Shown here piece by piece: positions 9,586-17,739 of a DNA stretch of 64,000 nt. Under the pieces are notes generated by a model. It saw only the letters and a program-made list of their open reading frames with translations. It searched no databases and was not told where the DNA came from. The position numbers and the translations under genes are program-made. Every line of letters starts with the position of its first letter. Position 1 is the first letter of the stretch. This DNA is from Kiloniellaceae bacterium (lineage in GTDB: Bacteria > Pseudomonadota > Alphaproteobacteria > Kiloniellales > J153), in contig JAJFGO010000053.1 of assembly GCA_021776095.1 (NCBI GenBank), forward strand, positions 25,533 through 89,532. Reading direction: 5' to 3'.

Positions 9586-10230
9586 ATGTACGTACCCGAT
9601 CTCTTTAAGCTCGAAGACCCGCGGCGCATCGCCGAGGTGCTGGAACACTTTAACTTCGCGCTTCTCGTCACGGCGGTGGAAGGTGGCGCGCCGGTGGCGA
9701 CGCACCTGCCCTTCATGTTCGATGCTGCGCGCGGGCCCAAGGGCACCTTGGTCGCGCACATGGCGCGGGCCAATCCGCACTGGCGCGACTTCGCGGCCCT
9801 GACGGCGGCGGGCGGCGCGGCGCTGGTCGCCTTTTCCGGGCCGCACCGCTATATCTCGCCGTCCTGGTACGGTCCGGGCGACGCGGTGCCGACCTGGAAT
9901 TATGTCGCCGTCCATGCCTATGGCGCGCCGCGCCTGATCGAAGACCCGGACGCGGTACGGGTCATGCTCGACCGGCTGGTCGCCGTTCACGAGGCCGGCG
10001 CGCCTAAGTCCTGGTCGCTGGCCGGTCAGGACGAGGGCTTCCTGGCCCGCATGCAGCGCGGGATCGTCGCCTTCGAGATCCCCATCGACCGCCTGGAGGC
10101 CAAAGCCAAGCTGAGCCAAAACAAGGAACCCCCTGTGCGCCAACGGATTTCGGCGGCTCTGCGCGGCGGTGGTGATGGCGAGGCGGCGGCCCTGGCGGCC
10201 TGGATGGATTCTTTGGCGCATCCCGGTTAG
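9586..10230 (+). CDS. FMN-binding negative transcriptional regulator, PaiB family
   Basis: This 214-residue protein has the PaiB/Pfam FMN_bind_2 fold. Recognisable parts are MYVPDLFKLED at the start, THLPFMFD, LVAHMARANPHW, FSGPHRYISPSWYG and PTWNYVAVHAYG. These make up the split-barrel flavin-binding core. The C-terminal KLSQNKEP stretch is also typical. Bacillus PaiB is linked to polyamine and sporulation regulation, but family members elsewhere have no agreed role. The gene is monocistronic or weakly linked to the phosphodiesterase 10 nt downstream. Confidence 0.88.
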   Translation: MYVPDLFKLEDPRRIAEVLEHFNFALLVTAVEGGAPVATHLPFMFDAARGPKGTLVAHMARANPHWRDFAALTAAGGAALVAFSGPHRYISPSWYGPGDAVPTWNYVAVHAYGAPRLIEDPDAVRVMLDRLVAVHEAGAPKSWSLAGQDEGFLARMQRGIVAFEIPIDRLEAKAKLSQNKEPPVRQRISAALRGGGDGEAAALAAWMDSLAHPG

Positions 10231-10240
10231 ACTTGCGCCC

Positions 10241-11308
10241 ATGACCCGGCGCGCCCTGTCCCGCTCGTCCCTGTCCATGCTCGGCTTGACCGGCCTACTT
10301 GCGGTTGTCGGCGTGGCGATTGCCCTCGGCCCGGACCCGGCAGTCAGGGGCGCCTTCGCCGGGGCGCCGGCTTTCGACGCCCAAGGGCACCGTGGCGCGC
10401 GCGGCCTATATCCCGAAAACACCTGGCCCGCGTTTCAGGCGGCGCTGGCCATTGGGGTCACCACCCTGGAGATGGATGCCGGCTTAACCGAGGACGGCTT
10501 CGTCGTGGTGCACCACGACCGCAAGCTCGACCCCGCGCGCACGCGCGGAGCGGGCGGCCAATGGGTCGGTGAACCCGCGCCGGCCCTGGCCGAGCTATGG
10601 TTCGCCGACCTGGCGCCCTACGATGTCGGCCGGGCCCGGCCGGGCGGCAAGGTAGCCAAGCGGTTTCCAGCGCAGGTGCCAATCGACGGTGTGCCGATTC
10701 CCTTGCTCGCCGAGGTCCTGGCCCGGGCGGAGATCGCCTCGAACCGCACCATGCGCTACAATGTGGAGGTCAAGACCTCGCCCTTGGCGCCAGGGGAAAC
10801 CGCCCCGCCAGACATCTTCGCCGATTACCTGATCGAGACCCTGCGCCTGGCCGGCGTAACGGAGCGGACCACGATCCAATCCTTCGATTGGCGCGCGTTG
10901 CGCTATGCGCAAAAGGTCGCGCCCGAAATCGCCACGGTCTACCTGACCGCGGAGCAATCCTGGCTGAACAACCTGGAACGAGGCCAGCCCGGTACCTCGC
11001 CCTGGACCGCCGGGATCGACATCGACGAGCACGACGGCTCTATCGCCCGGGCGATCCAGGCCGCCGGCGGCGCGGTCTGGTCGCCTTATTTCCGCGATTT
11101 GCAGCCGGCCGACCTGGCCGAGGCGCGGCGCCTGGGCCTGCGGGTCGTGGTCTGGACCGTGAACGACCCGGCCGACATGGCGGCGCTCATCGACCAGGGC
11201 GTCAGCGGTATCATCACCGACTACCCGGACCGCCTGCGTCTGGTCATGGCCGACAAGGGGTTGGCCCTGCCGCCCCAATTCGGCGCGGCCCCGAAAGCGG
11301 CCGACTAG
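10241..11308 (+). CDS. Secreted glycerophosphodiester phosphodiesterase
   Basis: This enzyme hydrolyses glycerophosphodiesters to glycerol 3-phosphate and an alcohol. It is 355 residues. The hydrophobic segment at 11-30, after an Arg-rich start, is a signal peptide or anchor, with possible cleavage near AFAGAP, so it should act in the periplasm. Catalytic motifs are GHRGARGLYPENT, TTLEMDAGLTEDG, VVHHDRKLD and, near the end, VVVWTVNDPADM with GVSGIITDYPDRL. This is the GDPD TIM-barrel order. The ATG at 10241 gives the signal peptide directly. Confidence 0.92.
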   Translation: MTRRALSRSSLSMLGLTGLLAVVGVAIALGPDPAVRGAFAGAPAFDAQGHRGARGLYPENTWPAFQAALAIGVTTLEMDAGLTEDGFVVVHHDRKLDPARTRGAGGQWVGEPAPALAELWFADLAPYDVGRARPGGKVAKRFPAQVPIDGVPIPLLAEVLARAEIASNRTMRYNVEVKTSPLAPGETAPPDIFADYLIETLRLAGVTERTTIQSFDWRALRYAQKVAPEIATVYLTAEQSWLNNLERGQPGTSPWTAGIDIDEHDGSIARAIQAAGGAVWSPYFRDLQPADLAEARRLGLRVVVWTVNDPADMAALIDQGVSGIITDYPDRLRLVMADKGLALPPQFGAAPKAAD

Positions 11309-11310
11309 CC

Positions 11311-11517
11311 CTAACTCAGCGAAATTTCGCCGTCGATGTCGTGGGCCAAGGGCAGGCCTTCGATGGTCAGGGTCGCCTTGACCTTGAGGGTTTCGTCGCC
11401 CTTGAGTTGGCCCCCGTCGATCGCCGTGCGCACCGCCTGCTCGATCTCGCGTTGCGAGGTCACGCCGACCTTTTTCAGGAACTTGCGCAGTTCCATGTTG
11501 AAGACGTCTTCGTTCAT
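11311..11517 (-). CDS. Small conserved protein, DUF6494-like
   Basis: This 68-residue soluble protein starts MNEDVFNMELRKFLKKVGVT and contains QREIEQAVRTAIDGGQL. It appears to match the small DUF6494 family common in Proteobacteria, function unknown. The predicted fold is two helices followed by a beta strand pair. It is convergent with the phosphodiesterase gene, the two stops being almost adjacent. The family call is from memory of the sequence pattern. Confidence 0.75.
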   Translation of the reverse strand: MNEDVFNMELRKFLKKVGVTSQREIEQAVRTAIDGGQLKGDETLKVKATLTIEGLPLAHDIDGEISLS

Positions 11518-11674
11518 GTCGATCTCCGTTCGTCGTAGCGTTCATGGCCCGGCCCGCTCGGCCGGCTCGGCGCGGAGGATAGCCGCCCGGCGGCCCCGGC
11601 GCCACGGCGTCGCGGGTGTTTGGCGTGTTCCGGGTTCCGCGCTATCATGGGCAAAAATTACAGGAGGACGCGCG

Positions 11675-12469
11675 ATGGAGTTGAGCGCACAACAAGTCGC
11701 GGACTTCGACGAGCAGGGCTACCTCTTCCTGCCCGATTTGTTCGACCCGGCCGAGGTTGCGGTCATGCGCGGCGAGGTGCCGGACATTTTCGCCCAGGAT
11801 CGCGAGGAGGTCTGGCGTGAGAAAGACGGCAAGGCTGTGCGAACCGCCTTCGCCGCCCACACCTATAACGAGGCGTTTCGCCGCCTAGCCGCCCATCCGC
11901 GCATGGTCGGGCCGGTCATGCAACTTTTACACGGCTCGGTCTACGTCCATCAGTTCAAGATCAACGGCAAGGAAGCCTTCGACGGCGACGTCTGGCAGTG
12001 GCATCAAGACTATGGCACCTGGGCGCGCGACGACCTCATGCCAGAGGCCCGGGCCATGAACATCGCCGTGTTCCTCGACGAGGTGACCGAGTTCAACGGT
12101 CCCTTGATGCTCATTCCCAGGAGCCACAAGCGCGGCGTCCTGGCGGCCGGGCACGACCTGGCGACCACGTCCTATCCCTTGTGGACCCTCGACCGCGCGA
12201 CCGTGACCCGCCTGGCCGAGGACGGCGGCATCGTCGCCCCCAAGGGACCGGCCGGCTCGGTGCTCATGTTCCACAGCACCCTGGTCCATGCCTCGTCGCC
12301 GAACATTTCCCCCTGGGGCCGCACGATCGTCTATATCAGCCTGTGTCACGTCGACAACCACATCCGGCAGTTCAAGCGGCCGGCCTGGGTCGCGCACCGG
12401 GATTTCACCCCGATCGAGCCGCTGGCCGACGATTGCCTCATGCAATTGGCCGCCCAGGCGGCGGAGTAG
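11675..12469 (+). CDS. Phytanoyl-CoA dioxygenase (PhyH) family Fe(II)/2-oxoglutarate oxygenase
   Basis: This 264-residue non-haem iron oxygenase of the PhyH/ectoine-hydroxylase type should hydroxylate a small substrate using 2-oxoglutarate and oxygen. The iron triad is His110 and Asp112 in QWHQDYGTW, and His205 in the segment LVHASSPNISPWGR, where Arg216 should bind 2-oxoglutarate. A perfect AGGAGG lies at 11662-11667, 7 nt before the ATG. The resemblance to ectoine hydroxylase is limited to the fold, and no ectoine synthesis genes are nearby. The next gene, a SAF-domain oxidoreductase, starts 4 nt after the stop, so the two are probably one operon acting on the same compound. Confidence 0.88.
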   Translation: MELSAQQVADFDEQGYLFLPDLFDPAEVAVMRGEVPDIFAQDREEVWREKDGKAVRTAFAAHTYNEAFRRLAAHPRMVGPVMQLLHGSVYVHQFKINGKEAFDGDVWQWHQDYGTWARDDLMPEARAMNIAVFLDEVTEFNGPLMLIPRSHKRGVLAAGHDLATTSYPLWTLDRATVTRLAEDGGIVAPKGPAGSVLMFHSTLVHASSPNISPWGRTIVYISLCHVDNHIRQFKRPAWVAHRDFTPIEPLADDCLMQLAAQAAE

Positions 12470-12473
12470 TCCC

Positions 12474-13835
12474 ATGAATCTTCATCGCCTGCTTGCCGCG
12501 CGCGCCGAGGCGGGCCGCCCGGTCCGCGTCGGTCTGATTGGGGCCGGCAAGTTCGGCTCCATGTTCCTGGCCCAGGCGCGCCTGGTGCCCGGTTTCCACA
12601 TCATGGGCGTGGCCGATCTGGATCCGGCGCGGGCCCGCGCCGCCCTGGCCGAGACCGGGTGGCCGGCGGAGCGGGTCGACGCGCCGTCCTTCGCGGCGGC
12701 ACTGGAAAGCGGGCGGACCCATATCACCGAAGACGCGGAGGCGCTGATCGCCGCCGACGGCCTGGAGGTTGTGATCGACGCGACCGGGCATCCGCCCGCC
12801 GGGATCCGCCATGCCCGCCTGTGTGTGCGTCACGGCTGCCATCTGGTCATGGTCAATGTCGAGGCGGATGCTTTGGTCGGGCCCCTCTTGGCGCGCGAGG
12901 CGGCGGCGGCCGGCCTGGTTTATTCCCTGGCCTACGGGGATCAGCCGGCCCTGATCTGCGAGATGGTCGACTGGGCGCGGGCCTGCGGCTTTCCGGTGGT
13001 CGCCGCCGGCAAGGGTACCAAATACCTGCCGGAATTTCACGCCTCCACGCCCGATACCGTCTGGGGCTATTACGGCCTGACGCCCGAACACGCGGCGGCC
13101 AGCGGCATGAACCCGCAAATGTTCAACTCATTCCTGGACGGCACCAAGTCGGCGATCGAGATGGCCGCGGTGGCCAACGCCACCGGCCTGACTCCGCCGC
13201 CGGATGGCCTAGCATTCCCGCCAGTCGGCATGGACGACTTGGCGGAGGTCTTGCGCCCGGCCGCAGATGGCGGGGCGCTGCACCACAAGGGCCAGGTCGA
13301 AGTCATCTCCAGCGTGGCGCGCGACGGTGGCCCGGTGCCGCGCGATCTGCGCTGGGGCGTCTACGTGGTGTTCGAGGCGCCCAGCGACTATACGGCGCGC
13401 TGCTTCGCCGACTATGGCCTGGTGACGGATGCGAGCGGGCGCACCACCGCCATGTACAAGCCCTATCACCTGATCGGCCTGGAGCTCGGCATATCGGTGG
13501 CGAGCGCCGCCCTGCGCGGTGAGGCAACGGGCGCGGCCACGGGCTTTCGCGGCGATGTGGCGGCGGTCGCCAAACGCGATCTGGCGGCCGGCGAGACGCT
13601 GGACGGCGAGGGCGGCTATACGGTTTGGGGCCGCTTGATGCCGGCGCCCGATAGTATCGCCATGGATGCCCTGCCCATCGGCCTGGCCCAGGGCGTCAAG
13701 CTGACCCGCGCGGTCGCCGCCGGCAAGGTTCTGACCGCGGCCGACGTGGCCTTGGACGAAACCGACGGGGCCCTGCGCGCCCGGCGCCAGATGATCGCCG
13801 CTTGTGGCCCGGCGGCCGACGCGGCGGCCGAATAA
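12474..13835 (+). CDS. NAD(P)-dependent oxidoreductase with C-terminal SAF domain (homoserine-dehydrogenase-like)
   Basis: This 453-residue protein has an N-terminal Rossmann domain (VRVGLIGAGKFGSMF at residues 18-32, VIDATGHPPAG), a middle catalytic region (GKGTKYLPEFH, MNPQMFNSFLDGTKSAIEM) and a C-terminal SAF-like segment with KRDLAAGETLDGEGGYTVWG. Such proteins are often annotated as homoserine dehydrogenase-like but lie outside threonine pathways; several occur in sugar-acid or compatible-solute catabolism. The start is the ATG 4 nt after the dioxygenase stop. The substrate is not identifiable from sequence. Confidence 0.8.
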   Translation: MNLHRLLAARAEAGRPVRVGLIGAGKFGSMFLAQARLVPGFHIMGVADLDPARARAALAETGWPAERVDAPSFAAALESGRTHITEDAEALIAADGLEVVIDATGHPPAGIRHARLCVRHGCHLVMVNVEADALVGPLLAREAAAAGLVYSLAYGDQPALICEMVDWARACGFPVVAAGKGTKYLPEFHASTPDTVWGYYGLTPEHAAASGMNPQMFNSFLDGTKSAIEMAAVANATGLTPPPDGLAFPPVGMDDLAEVLRPAADGGALHHKGQVEVISSVARDGGPVPRDLRWGVYVVFEAPSDYTARCFADYGLVTDASGRTTAMYKPYHLIGLELGISVASAALRGEATGAATGFRGDVAAVAKRDLAAGETLDGEGGYTVWGRLMPAPDSIAMDALPIGLAQGVKLTRAVAAGKVLTAADVALDETDGALRARRQMIAACGPAADAAAE

Positions 13836-13955
13836 GGGCGCGCCCGGAAACCAGCCCTGCATCGCATCTGAACCGCACCGCTCTTTGGCTGGCCTCGTGC
13901 CGGGCGCCGTGCGAACCTGCCGCGAAGCGCCCCGCCAATTCCCGGAACCCCCGTT

Positions 13956-14861
13956 ATGTTCGTGAGCGTCAATCTCGCTAAAGCGATCGCCTGGATGATG
14001 GGCGCCCTCTTGTCCTTCGCGGCCATGGCGGTTTCGGTGCGCGAGTTGTCCGCCGATATGCATGCCTTCGAGATGCTGTTTATCCGCAGCGCCATCGGCG
14101 TCGCGGTCTTGCTGCCCATACTCTTCTTTCGCCGCTGGGAAGGGGCCCGGACCGCACGGATCGGACGGCATTTGTTCCGCAACGGGATTCACTTCTTCGG
14201 TCAGGTCTTTTGGATCTGGGGCATCGCGCTGCTGCCCTTGGCGACCGTATCGGCGATCGAATTCACCACCCCGATCTGGGGCGCGATCTTGGTGGTGCTG
14301 TTCCTGGGCGAGCGCATGAACCGGGGCCGCTGGACCTCCTTCGCCCTGGGCGCCGTGGGCATTCTCATTATCTTGCGCCCGGACATGGAGACCAGCTCGG
14401 AAATCGTCAGCGCGGGCGCCCTCATCATGTTGGCCTGCACCTTTTTCTTTGGTGCCACCAGCGCCGCGACCAAGTGGCTAACCCGCACCGAAAGCGCCCT
14501 GACCGTCCTGTTCTACATGGTTCTGATCCAGACCGTGTTCGGCGCCTTCGCCTCGATCTTTGTTTGGACGCCGGTGCGCCCGGGCGACTGGCCCATGTTG
14601 GCTGCCCTGTCCTTTACCGGCCTGTCCGCTCACTATTGCCTGACCCGGGCCCTGGCCCAGGCCGACGCCATCATCGTCATGCCCTTGGATTTTCTGCGCC
14701 TGCCCTTGCTCGCCGTGGTCGGATTTTTGCTCTACGACGAACCTTTCGAGCTCACCACGCTCTTGGGCGCGGCGGTGATTTTCTCCGGCAACATCTACGG
14801 CCTGCGCTACGAGAGCCGCCTCAGATCGCGACATCGGGGCGAAGCGCCGCCGCAAGCCTGA
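13956..14861 (+). CDS. DMT-superfamily (EamA/RhaT) membrane transporter
   Basis: This 301-residue integral membrane protein has about ten hydrophobic helices and the two-fold EamA repeat. The second half carries the pattern AALSFTGLSAHYCLTRALAQ followed by MPLDFLRLP, typical of drug/metabolite exporters. The substrate is unknown. It lies 120 nt after the SAF oxidoreductase and before an SDR gene. A role in moving a substrate or product of that pathway is possible but not shown. The 120-nt gap before it shows no clear signal. Confidence 0.85.
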   Translation: MFVSVNLAKAIAWMMGALLSFAAMAVSVRELSADMHAFEMLFIRSAIGVAVLLPILFFRRWEGARTARIGRHLFRNGIHFFGQVFWIWGIALLPLATVSAIEFTTPIWGAILVVLFLGERMNRGRWTSFALGAVGILIILRPDMETSSEIVSAGALIMLACTFFFGATSAATKWLTRTESALTVLFYMVLIQTVFGAFASIFVWTPVRPGDWPMLAALSFTGLSAHYCLTRALAQADAIIVMPLDFLRLPLLAVVGFLLYDEPFELTTLLGAAVIFSGNIYGLRYESRLRSRHRGEAPPQA

Positions 14862-14945
14862 ATGACAGCGCGACCTTGTGGCCAATTTGCCAAGGCCGGC
14901 GCGATCATGCAGGCTGAATAGCAAATCCGTGTGGAGGAATACGCC

Positions 14946-15692
14946 TTGTCCGAAGTCATCTTGGTGACCGGCGGCGGCCGCGGCATCGGTGCGGCCACGG
15001 CGCGCCTGGCGGCGCGGCGCGGCTATGCAGTGTGTGTAAACTACGCCCAAGCCGCCGGCCCGGCCGAAGCCTTGGTCGAGGAGATTCGCGGGCACGGCGG
15101 GCAAGCCTTCGCCCATCGCGCCGATGTGGCGCGCGAGGACGAGGTCGAGGGTTTGTTCGATGCCATTGATCGCGAATTCGGCCGGCTCACCGCCCTGGTC
15201 AACAACGCCGGGCTGACCGGGCCCATCTCCCGCCTGGACGAGGCCGAGGGCGAGGTGCTGCGCAACGTGGTCGCGGTCAACGTATTGGGCGTGCTCTATT
15301 GCGCGCGCGCGGCGGTCAGGCGCATGTCGACCCGCCACGGCGGCCGGGGCGGGGCCATCGTCAACCTCTCCTCCGGCGCGGCCAGCCTGGGCAGCCCGGG
15401 CGAGTACGTCTGGTATGCCGCGACCAAGGGCGCCGTGGACAGTCTGACCCTGGGCCTGGCCAAGGAAGTCGGGGGCGCGGGCATACGGGTCAACGCGGTG
15501 GCGCCGGGGATGATCGCGACCGAGATCCATGCCGCCGGTGGCGATGCCGGGCGCCTGGAGCGCATCGGCAATGCGGTCCCGATCGGCCGTCCGGGCACGG
15601 CGGAGGAGGTCGCCGAACCTATCCTTTGGCTGCTGTCCGAGGAAGCCCGTTACACCACCGGCACGGTCCTGCGCGTGGCCGGCGGGCGCTAG
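14946..15692 (+). CDS. Short-chain dehydrogenase/reductase, TTG start
   Basis: This 248-residue SDR carries the cofactor motif TGGGRGIG (residues 8-15), NNAG at 86-89, and the catalytic Ser143 region with Tyr157 and Lys161 in WYAATKGAVD. It ends with the classic RYTTGTVLRVAGGR. The TTG at 14946 is preferred: GGAGG at 14933-14937 sits 8 nt upstream, and the protein then begins SEVILVTGG. A GTG at 14931 overlaps that ribosome site and would add five residues. The substrate is unknown; the fold is close to FabG and glucose-dehydrogenase types. Confidence 0.88.
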   Translation: MSEVILVTGGGRGIGAATARLAARRGYAVCVNYAQAAGPAEALVEEIRGHGGQAFAHRADVAREDEVEGLFDAIDREFGRLTALVNNAGLTGPISRLDEAEGEVLRNVVAVNVLGVLYCARAAVRRMSTRHGGRGGAIVNLSSGAASLGSPGEYVWYAATKGAVDSLTLGLAKEVGGAGIRVNAVAPGMIATEIHAAGGDAGRLERIGNAVPIGRPGTAEEVAEPILWLLSEEARYTTGTVLRVAGGR

Positions 15693-15828
15693 GGCAGGCA
15701 CCCGGCGCGGCGCGGCGTACCCCGAACCGGAAGGCCGCGATCTTGCCGAAAGGCTCGACAGGACGGGACCCATGGGGCAAAAAGGGCCCCTTGGCCCGAA
15801 AGAACCGGTCACGGGCCGGACAAGGGGG

Positions 15829-16545
15829 ATGCAGAACATGCGGGTGCTGGGGCTGTTGGACCGAGGCGTGAGCCGGCTGAGCGGGCCGGCCGTCGTCGCG
15901 TTGGTCATGGGTGCGGCCACACCCGCCGGTGCCGATCAGGGGGTTATGTCCTATTATTTGGGCCTGCGCGCCATTGGCACCCAGAGCATGGTCGACGACG
16001 TGAGCAACACCGGTTTCGCCGGCACCCAGAACGTCGAGAACGATTCCGACGTGGTCGGTGGCATCGGCATCGTGGCCGGAACCCGGTTCCGCGACCTGCC
16101 GGTCCGCCTGGAACTCGAGGTCGCCCATCGATTCCGCTTCGATTTCGATGTGCGCGACCAGATGCCCGCCAACGTCATCGACCATGAGGCGAATATCGCC
16201 ACGACTACGGCCTTGGTCAGCGCGATCCTGGAATGGCGCAACGACACCTCGTTCACGCCCTTTGTCGGCGGGGCCGTCGGTTGGGCGCGCAACGACGTCG
16301 AAACCGATCGCATCGATATCGCGACACAGGTCAAGACCACCAGCGATAACGAGACCGACAATTTCGCCTGGGGCGGCACGGCCGGCGTCGATTGGGATTT
16401 CTGGGAACACTGGACCGCGCAAGCCGCCTATCGCTATACCGATCTGGGCGAGGTCGAAACCGGCGTCAACGGCAACGGCGAGAGCATTTCCGCCGACAGC
16501 TATACCTCGCACGACCTGCTGCTCAGTATTCTCTTCCGCTTCTGA
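15829..16545 (+). CDS. Outer-membrane beta-barrel protein
   Basis: This 238-residue exported protein has an N-terminal signal peptide (hydrophobic PAVVALVMGAATPAGA, cleavage before DQG), followed by alternating strands. It ends in LLLSILFRF, with the C-terminal Phe recognised by BamA. The strands with FTPFVGGAVGWA and AQAAYRYTDLGEVETG fit the small eight-strand OmpA/Omp25-like barrel class. Start is the ATG at 15829, or the ATG at 15838 nine bases on. The 136-nt gap before it contains GGGGC/GCCCC palindromic sequence with an AAAAAGG core, loosely like the repeats near 36250 and 44630. Function is probably structural or adhesive. Confidence 0.85.
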   Translation: MQNMRVLGLLDRGVSRLSGPAVVALVMGAATPAGADQGVMSYYLGLRAIGTQSMVDDVSNTGFAGTQNVENDSDVVGGIGIVAGTRFRDLPVRLELEVAHRFRFDFDVRDQMPANVIDHEANIATTTALVSAILEWRNDTSFTPFVGGAVGWARNDVETDRIDIATQVKTTSDNETDNFAWGGTAGVDWDFWEHWTAQAAYRYTDLGEVETGVNGNGESISADSYTSHDLLLSILFRF

Positions 16546-16568
16546 TCCACCGCCCGGCGGGGCGCTTC

Positions 16569-17723
16569 ATGGCCCAAGGACCGCTCGCAGCTTACCGCGC
16601 CAAGCTCGAAGCACGGGAGATCGAATTCGATCCGGTGCAGGAGCTGGCCGCCGAAAAGCTGCAAAGCCTGCACTACGCCCTGAACCGCTATCAACCCGAT
16701 ACCGGCGCCGAGGGCTGGAAGGCGCGCCTCGGCCTGGCGCGCCGCCGGGGCGAACCGCCGCAGGGGCTGTACCTCTTCGGTCCGGTCGGCACCGGCAAAT
16801 CCCTGCTAATGGATATCTTCTATCAAAGCAGCCCGATCGAGGCGAAACGCCGGGTTCATTTTCACGCCTTCATGCAAGAGGTTCACGCGCGCCTGCACGC
16901 CATGCGCCAAGCCGCCAAGGACGTTAAAGACGGCAAGGGCACGAAGAATGACGGCGGCGATCCTCTGCCCCGCATAGCCGCGGAGATGGCGGCCGAGGCC
17001 TGGCTCTTGTGCTTCGACGAGTTTCACGTGGTCAATATCGCCGACGCCATGATCCTGGGGCGCTTGTTTGAAGCCCTGTTCACCCAAGGCGTGATCGTCG
17101 TGCTGACTTCGAACAGCGCCCCGGATCAGCTTTACGAAGGCGGGCTGCAGCGCGAGAATTTCCTGCCCTTTATCGGACTCTTGAAGGCTCGCCTCGACGT
17201 TCTGCAACTGGACAACGGCCGCGATTACCGCCTGGAGCGTTTACGTAACGAACCGGTCTACTACACGCCCCTGAATGCCGCGTGCGCCGCCGCGCTCGAG
17301 CGCGCCTTCGCGCAACTCACCGATGGCGCTCAGGTCGCGCCCGTGACCCTCGAGGTTTCGGGCCGGGAGCTGGTGGTGCCGGCCGCGGGCCGCGGGGTGG
17401 CGCGCTTCAGCTTCGCCGAACTGTGCGAGGCGCCGCTCGGCGCCGGCGATTACCTGGCGATCGCGGCGCGGTTCCACACCCTGGTGCTGGAGGGCGTGCC
17501 TTGCCTCACCCCCGAGCAACGCAACGAGGCCAAACGCTTCGTCACCCTAATCGACGCGCTCTACGACCACCGGGTCAACCTCGTGGTCTCCGCCGCCGGG
17601 CCGCCCGAGGCGCTCTATACCAAGGGCACCGGCGCGAAGGAGTTCCAACGCACCGTATCGCGCCTAATGGAAATGCGCTCGCAAGACTACATCGCGTTGG
17701 AGCACCTGAGGCCTGGGGGGTAG
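16569..17723 (+). CDS. zapE: Cell division protein ZapE (AFG1-like ATPase)
   Basis: This P-loop ATPase of 384 residues is linked to FtsZ ring dynamics under stress and related to mitochondrial AFG1. Walker A is GPVGTGKS at residues 71-78. Walker B is LLCFDEFHV with Asp150 and Glu151. VVLTSNSAPDQLYEGGLQR is the sensor region and LYTKGTGAKEFQRTVSRL the C-terminal signature. In many alphaproteobacteria zapE sits directly before mdh; here about 9.4 kb of glycan genes lie between them. Start is the ATG at 16569, 23 nt after the barrel protein stop. Confidence 0.95.
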   Translation: MAQGPLAAYRAKLEAREIEFDPVQELAAEKLQSLHYALNRYQPDTGAEGWKARLGLARRRGEPPQGLYLFGPVGTGKSLLMDIFYQSSPIEAKRRVHFHAFMQEVHARLHAMRQAAKDVKDGKGTKNDGGDPLPRIAAEMAAEAWLLCFDEFHVVNIADAMILGRLFEALFTQGVIVVLTSNSAPDQLYEGGLQRENFLPFIGLLKARLDVLQLDNGRDYRLERLRNEPVYYTPLNAACAAALERAFAQLTDGAQVAPVTLEVSGRELVVPAAGRGVARFSFAELCEAPLGAGDYLAIAARFHTLVLEGVPCLTPEQRNEAKRFVTLIDALYDHRVNLVVSAAGPPEALYTKGTGAKEFQRTVSRLMEMRSQDYIALEHLRPGG

Positions 17724-17739
17724 CGGGTGGCGGGTCGGC

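Noticed and set aside
15760..15800. Third copy of the lpd/atpH hairpin repeat
   Set aside because: It shares only AAAAAGG with flanking GGGGC/GCCCC; the similarity is too weak to list as a member.
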